Assembly (NCBI GenBank): GCA_013397455.1
Contig: VYZB01000097.1
Location: 1-64,000, forward strand
From: Crotophaga sulcirostris
Lineage: Eukaryota > Chordata > Aves > Cuculiformes > Crotophagidae
DNA: 64,000 nucleotides
Reading direction: 5' to 3'
How positions within the stretch are numbered: position 1 is the stretch's first letter; the number at the start of each line of letters is the position of its first letter. Both the position numbers and the translations under genes were made by a program. Below, in pieces: positions 58,450 through 64,000 of the stretch. The notes beneath the pieces were generated by a model. It was not told the origin of the DNA. It did no database searches and was given only the letters and a program-made list of their open reading frames with translations.

Positions 58450-58569
58450 CTTATTTCTAAGGTAAGGCTTTTTTGACTTAGATTTCTTTGGAGGTGCTTG
58501 GTTTGGATGAGGTAGTTGCTCCTGCTGATGAATTCCCTCCAGGCAGAAGGGGCCCCAGTCAATGGGAAA
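58450..58569 (-). CDS. Candidate internal coding exon, unknown basic peptide
   Basis: I do not recognise the product. On the minus strand an acceptor-like CTCGCCTGCAG ends at 58570 and a strong donor, AATAAG|GTGAGT, starts at 58449. The 120 nt between form exactly 40 open codons, phase 0-0. The peptide starts hydrophobic and acidic, passes through a Gln/Pro segment and ends in a lysine-rich tail (PPKKSKSKKPYLRNK) like a basic cleavage, nuclear-localisation or heparin-binding region. The frame is open further upstream, to a TGA near 58701, so other acceptors (for example CCCTTTCAG near 58674) are possible. The pyrimidine tract at the chosen acceptor is only moderate. The exon would lie on the same strand as the 25.5 kb candidate. 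A chance frame remains likely. Confidence 0.2.
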
Positions 58570-58802
58570 CTGCAGGCGAGCTGGAGTGGCAGCACAGAGG
58601 CACCATCTTGGGAGCTGGCTGTTCAGGAAGGTTGAAGAGCAGTGAGGTGGAGAAGTGGGAGTGAAGGGCCCTGAAAGGGAGATGGGCCCTTCTTGCAACT
58701 GTCAGGGGACCAATTGTAGTAGCCGTAGAAGAACACAGGGCCCCGGCCTGCAGGTAAGAGACTGGGATGGAAGCATTCCAATAGGATGCCTGTTTTCATA
58801 AA
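58570..58802. other. Sequence with paired splice-like sites
   Basis: CTGCAGGTAAGAG at 58749-58761 is a strong plus-strand donor, and its complement (CTCTTACCTGCAG) a strong minus-strand acceptor. No recognised coding frame fixes the direction. Confidence 0.3.
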
Positions 58803-59480
58803 AGGGTTTGGGTTGGAAGGGACCTTAAGGATCATCTAGTTCCAACCCCCTTACCATGGGCAGGGACATGTTCCACTAGATCAGGTCACTCAGGGTCCCA
58901 TCCAGCCTGGCCTTGAACACTTCCACGTGTTCATCCACAACTTCTCTGGACAACCTGTTCCAGTGTCTCACCACTCTCACAGGAAAAAAATTCTTCCAAA
59001 TATCTAGTATAAATCTACCCTCTTTTAGCTTAAAACCATTAACCCTTGTCCTCCCACTGGACTCCCTGATAAATAGTCCCTCCCCAGCTTTGCTGAAGGC
59101 CCCCTTTAAGTTTGGTAAGGCTGGTATAAGGCCTCCCCGGAGCCTTCTCTTCCTCAGGCTGAACAACCCCAACTCTCTCAGCCTGTCCCCATAGCAGAGG
59201 TGCTCCAGCCCTCTGATCATCTTCGTAGCCCTCCTCTGGACCCGTTCCAACAGTTCCATATCCTTCTTATGCTGGGGATTCCAGAACTGGACACAGTACT
59301 CAAGGTGGGGGTCTCACAAGAGTAGAGTAGAGGAGGACAATCCCCTCTCTTGCCCTGCTGGCCACGCTACTTCTCATACAGCCCAGGACATGGCTGGCCT
59401 TCTGGGCTGTGAATGCACATAGCTGGCTCATGTCGAGCTTCTCATTAACCAGGAACCCCAAGTCCTTCTCTGCAGGAAGA
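58803..59480 (-). mobile_element. CR1 LINE fragment with an intact C-terminal ORF2 stretch
   Basis: The left end is the conserved 3' block (GGGTTTGGGTTGGAAGGGAC), so the element is on the minus strand and truncated at about 59480 within the reverse transcriptase region. One frame, 58876-59259, is open for 127 codons and covers the conserved C-terminal segment after the polymerase domain (motifs like [15 protein letters not shown] and [13 protein letters not shown]). The tail octamers are missing. The open frame and the close match to the copies at 43.7 and 62.3 kb suggest a fairly recent insertion. It cannot move by itself. Confidence 0.93.
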
Positions 59481-62276
59481 GCTGGTTTTTTCCTTCTCTG
59501 AAACCATTACAGAAACTGTGTCCAGGATTTTTGAAGCATTTTGTTCTGTCTTCTCTAGCAAAGCTGCTCTTTGTTGATTCATAGAAAACTGTGAGTGTGG
59601 ATGCAAACCCAGTGAGGGCTGCAGCCTGCAAAACAATTCTGGATCTCTCAGTGCTTGTGCCCAAATTTCAGATGTGTTCTCAAATTAGCACAGGGTGGCA
59701 AAGGACTGCTGTTCTACAACACACATGGCAGCATCTTCTGGTGGGCTGAATTGCAGTAGCAACATTGTGGATGCATGTGAGAGATTGACAGAGGTTGCGT
59801 GAGCACTGCTTCCAGTTTCTAAGGACCTCTTCCCAACCCTGTTCTCCTCTAGTTTTGATTTTTTTTAGTCTTTGCACCAGTAGTCTTCACTTAGTATATG
59901 TTTCCAATTATTTCTCTGCAACTGAGAGACAGAATACTACTATTTTTTATTACGAGAGCTGAGATCCACACTGGTTTACAGCACCCTAGGAGTTCAAGGT
60001 GAAAATTCAGTAATCACAACCATGACATTTATAAATATGTGATGGGAAACAGCAGTATTTTGTGTTTTAATGCTAGATCTAAATCAAGGACTTCTACATA
60101 TAGGTATTATGTACATGCTACCCAGCAGGTATGCCTTTCTGCTCCCATAGAGATACATAGATATGGACAGTACCTGACTTTTCATAAAAAGCAGCCAGCA
60201 CTTCCCAATAACAAACACCAAGTTTTCTTCTACTGCAGCCTGGTTCCTCATGTTTCTAAGTATTCATACCTTAAGCTGCAGATGGTTAAACGATTGTTTA
60301 ATGTTTTGACCATACAGATGACTTAATTAGGCCAGATTCCTGTGTTGCTAGTTACAGTCCAGATTTATAGCAACTCCCTTTAGGATTTTTCTGTCTGAAA
60401 AACCACCCCTTTAGAGGCTGCCTAGCCAAGAGTGACAAACTCCTCCTGCCCTGTAATCCTAGGGCTTTGCAGTTAAAAGTGTACCATGCTGAAAATCATG
60501 ATCATTGTTCATGCTGTTTCTTTCTGGAATTTTCTAGACTCAAAGGGGAGGGTTTTTCACTGCTGTTTGCCATTAACTGTTTGGAACAACAGTCAAGCAG
60601 CTGACTGGAGCAGAGAGTTAAGAACATGAGGATGGTGACTGGGAATAAAACTTTAATTTGTCTTGTGCAAGATACATGGGAAATAGCTAATCCTAGCTCT
60701 GTCTGCCTCCACAGCAACTCCACTGACACAAATAGATGTGGGGTATTGCATTAAAGCATTACATCATCGGAACAAACCCTAATGGGCTTATTTATGGCTG
60801 AGGAAAAGCGAGACGGAGCTAGAATCTGATCTCTGCCTACCTGGTGTAAATTGGGAGTAACTGCAGAGATAAACTGACATAACCAAGATTATAGTCTGGC
60901 CTCTTTATAACTGGTTTTGGAAGCAGCTGGCTTTTAGAAATTAAGGATGTCACATAAATCACTGGTAACAAAGTGGTTCTGGACTTCAGCCTCTAGCAGC
61001 TTTGACCATCTATCTCTGTAAAAGCAGTGGTTCTCCATGCAGCTGTTTTCTGTCCAGAGGCTTTCAGCTGAATGGAGTGGACAATCCTGTATCTCCTACA
61101 GCCTGAAGGAAGCAATGATATTTGTCTAGCACAGGAAATCAGAAAGAGGCAGCTTGTGAAATGCCATCTGATCAGAGATGGGACTTTAATAATGGAAGTC
61201 TGCTGAGCACGAAGCAGTCATATCTCACCTGCTTAGCTCTGGAGGGGGAATGATGTTGGGCAATATGTAGCCCCAGTAACAAAGTAGATCCTTTAGTGAG
61301 ATATGACCCATTCATTACTATAGGCACAATTCTGTCAATAGCCAAGATAGAGGAGACTAACTACATAGGTGTGAATAAATTCATCTCACCCATTCTTAAA
61401 CACCTTGAGAGGAGGAACATAGAGTCATTTGTTGCTCTCTCATACTAAATATAGCTGTTTTTTTAAAAAAAAAGTAGACATACAAAATAACCTGAGGCTA
61501 CATCAGTTTTGGGTGTGCACATTCCAGGATGATGATCATGGGGTCCTATCATCTGCTTTTTTGGATGTAAGGCTCGAGAGCAGCATATTTGACTGAACAG
61601 TTAGTGACCTGTGTAAGAGTAGGACACGAGGGTTTTCAGACTGAACCTATATTGGGCTGAAGACTGTTCTTATGCCTAGATACTGCAGTTATAGGTCAGC
61701 TAGTCCAAGGTGCATAAAGGCTTCATTTCTGAGTAGTATGTTTGAGGAATAGTTTGACTATTTTTTTTTTCTGTTAGAATTGCTAAAAGACCAGATCATT
61801 TTGAAATTATATAAACTGCTGTAGCCCCACCAGCATCAGTCTGCAGTGACTGAAGATCTTGCTCACATCTTCACTGATCTTAAATTGCAGACTCTTCCAA
61901 GTTACTGTTCTTGAAATGCAGCTTTTCTCTGGAGTCTCATATAGGTCTCTCATCAGTGCAAAAACTTTAGTTAATGTGTCTTAATGAGCATTGCAATTCT
62001 TGGTATCTGTTGTAGTGTTTATACTTGAGAAGACCAAGTCTGATTTATCCAAAGGAAAGCAAGAAGACAACTTGATGATAGTCAATAGTATCAGCGTGGG
62101 GAAAACGACCTGCCAGACCAAAAAAAACCCCTCTAAAACATGTTACAATCAGCTGAGTCAACATAATCTCATTAAGTGAGTTTAAGTTCATCACTTCAAT
62201 ATATAATGTTGCTCCAGTTTGAAGATACACAGGCAAGTTTTTTTATGTTATGTAAAAAATACCCAGATACAAATTA
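59481..62276. other. Unique non-coding sequence
   Basis: No gene is recognised. A stretch near 60838-60868 (CTACCTGGTGTAAATTGGGA, then GTAACTGCAG) resembles an ancient sauropsid repeat word. Short A/T runs occur at 61460-61472 and 61762-61771. Confidence 0.45.
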
Positions 62277-63063
62277 GAATCATAGAATCATAGAATGGTT
62301 TGGGTTGAAAGGGACTTTAAAGATCATCCAGTTCCACTCCCCATATCACAGGCAGGGACGCTTCCCACTAGATCAGGTTGCTCAAAGCCTCATCCAACTT
62401 GGTCTTGAACTCCTCCAATGATGAGGTATCCATGACTTCTCTGGGCAACCTGTGCCAGTGCCTCACCATCTTCACAGGAAAAAACTTCTTCCTAGTATCT
62501 AATATAAATCTACCTGCTTTCAGCTTAAAACCATTACCCCTTGTCCTGTCACTGCACTCCCTGATAAATAGTCCTTCCCTAGCTTTCCTGAAGGCCCCCT
62601 TTCAGTTCGGTAAGGCTGGTATAAGAGGTCCCCAGAGCCTTCTCTTCTCTAGGCTGAACAACCCCAACTCTCTCAGCCTGTCCTCATAGCAGAGGTGCTC
62701 CAGCCCTCTGATCATCTTCATGGCCCTCCTCTGGACTTGCTCTAACAGATCCATGTCCTTCCCGTGATGAGGACTCCACAATTGAATGCAGTACTCTAGG
62801 TGGGGTCTCCCAAGGGCAGAATAGAGGGGGAGAATCACCTCTCTTGATCTGCTGGTCTCACTTCTTTGAATGCAGCCCAGGCTTTCTGGGCTGCAAGCAC
62901 ACTTTTTCTTTGGGGTTATTCTCAATCCATCATATGCCCAGCCTTTATTTGTGCTTGGGACTACCCCGACCTCAAGGTGCAGGACCTTGCACTTGGTCTT
63001 GTTGAACTTCATGAGTTTAGCACAGGCCCACCTCTCAAGTCTGTCAAGGTCCCTCTGGATGAC
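62277..63063 (-). mobile_element. CR1 LINE fragment with AGAATCAT tail
   Basis: The left end shows the tail as tandem GAATCATA units at 62277-62294, then GGTTTGGGTTGAAAGGGACT, so the element is on the minus strand. The body runs through the C-terminal ORF2 segment to about 63063, with a frame of 136 codons at 62602-63012 interrupted at its 3' side. That frame includes a MKFNKTKCKVLHL-type motif near the palm domain. It is the same subfamily as the 43.7 and 58.8 kb copies. Confidence 0.93.
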
Positions 63064-64000
63064 AAATTCTTAATTGTTTACTTCTATGCTCTTCGTGCAT
63101 TCCCAGTCTCCAGAAATGACTGTTACCTTCTTTGTTTTAGAGTGGTGTCTTTTACATATATAAGTCATTAATCTGAATGCAAGTCGTGAAGATAAATGCA
63201 GTTAGTGCTGGCAATAGTGGCTAACACAGCAGCTTGATAGGCCACGTGATGAAGATGTTAGCATTTGCAGAAATAAAAGCTAAAGTTCTGAGCATATGAG
63301 ATCACCAACAGCCTATTTTTGTGGGTTGCATAATGTTTCTTTGTTAGTTAAGATGGACTAAAGAGACACTTGGAAAGAAACCTGTTTCACCTTCCTGGTT
63401 TACAAACACATTTTCCTGCACTTGTCAGTTTTCTTTGGAATTGTCTGTCTCAAATATTGGGATATCCTGATACTGCTCTATTCATTAACCAACTAGAACT
63501 ACACAGGAGGGGGGAAAGCTGTACTGCCTAAAGTGTAGTTGGGGCTTTTTGTCATGAGTGAGTACCTGGCAGGCTTTGCAAAGGACAATAAATGATTCCT
63601 TCCTAATGTGAGAGCAGCAGGAGCCAGGCATGCTCGTGGAAGGCAGTACAGCTGCAACAGAGGGAAGAAGTTGCTGACACCCAAAGAAATGAGAGAGGGT
63701 GTGATAGGAAAGAAAAATATTTTGAAAAATTTTGTTTGCAAGCTGAATGGCTGTTTGAAAACCAGAGCATTAAACATTTTTCCTTTTCTCTAAGAAAATC
63801 GCTTCCAAAGGGTGGAGCTTTAAAATACCTCCGTATTATAGTTAGCATTTCAGTAAAATATTGTTGTAGGACAGAGGTCTTTGCACATGAAATGACTCTC
63901 AATTCTCTGTCTCTCATGGAAATTCTGGTATTTATTGGTTAAAGGGATCAAAATTTGGCCTACAGTAATTGCCTGTTGTAGCTTTTAGGTACTTCCAGTC
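63064..64000. other. Unique non-coding sequence to the window edge
   Basis: Short open frames overlap on both strands at 63499-63942 without a domain or splice sites. I see no repeat or exon. Confidence 0.45.

Noticed and set aside
62866..63171. Plus-strand open frames over the CR1 copy
   Set aside because: They are antisense shadows of the CR1 ORF2 remnant on the minus strand.
1..64000. Endogenous retrovirus or LTR elements, tRNA, rRNA, snRNA genes and CRISPR arrays
   Set aside because: I looked for LTR-like paired ends, tRNA A/B boxes, typical small RNA gene words and regular spaced repeats and found none that I could support.

Overview
The window looks like about 64 kb of bird (avian) nuclear DNA, almost entirely non-coding. 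The evidence is a set of CR1 LINE fragments with octameric 3' tails of the ATTCTATG or ATACTGTG type in both orientations, eroded MIR-like SINE relics, and an AT-leaning intronic or intergenic background. I see no L1 or Alu, no bacterial-style gene packing and no endogenous retrovirus or LTR. The species and the locus cannot be named from the sequence.

Layout. Positions 1-1830 are a CpG island with an octamer, a CCAAT box and a TATA-like element in promoter-like spacing, followed by GC-rich sequence whose open frames reflect a shortage of stop codons. From about 2 to 43 kb the sequence is unique non-coding DNA with a few eroded repeats: CR1 at 6.3, 28.5 and 33.8 kb, and MIR-like relics at 7.1, 27.0 and 36.2 kb. 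It also holds simple repeats and an assembly gap of 169 N inside a polypyrimidine tract at 37.5-37.8 kb. From 43.7 to 63.1 kb CR1 is denser. The largest piece is a 1.7 kb 5'-truncated element carrying a dead reverse transcriptase, and four shorter copies follow.

No complete protein-coding gene is visible. The best coding candidates are two internal-exon-like intervals on the minus strand: 25551-25898 (348 nt, phase 1-1) and 58450-58569 (120 nt, phase 0-0). Each has an AG acceptor, a GTGAGT donor and an uninterrupted frame, but I do not recognise either product. If real, they would belong to a minus-strand gene spanning much of the window. Two weaker plus-strand mini-exon candidates lie at 4533-4551 and 36403-36443.

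Several AT-rich blocks, at about 22.1, 30.3, 30.7-31.1, 40.2, 50.6, 51.2 and 57.6 kb, have the look of conserved non-coding regulatory elements: dense homeodomain, POU, FOX and E-box type words, short inverted repeats and no repeat signature. Together with the terminal CpG island this suits the flank or long intron of a developmental gene. That reading is inference and needs a cross-species alignment. I found no convincing new biological system; the findings below are candidates to check.
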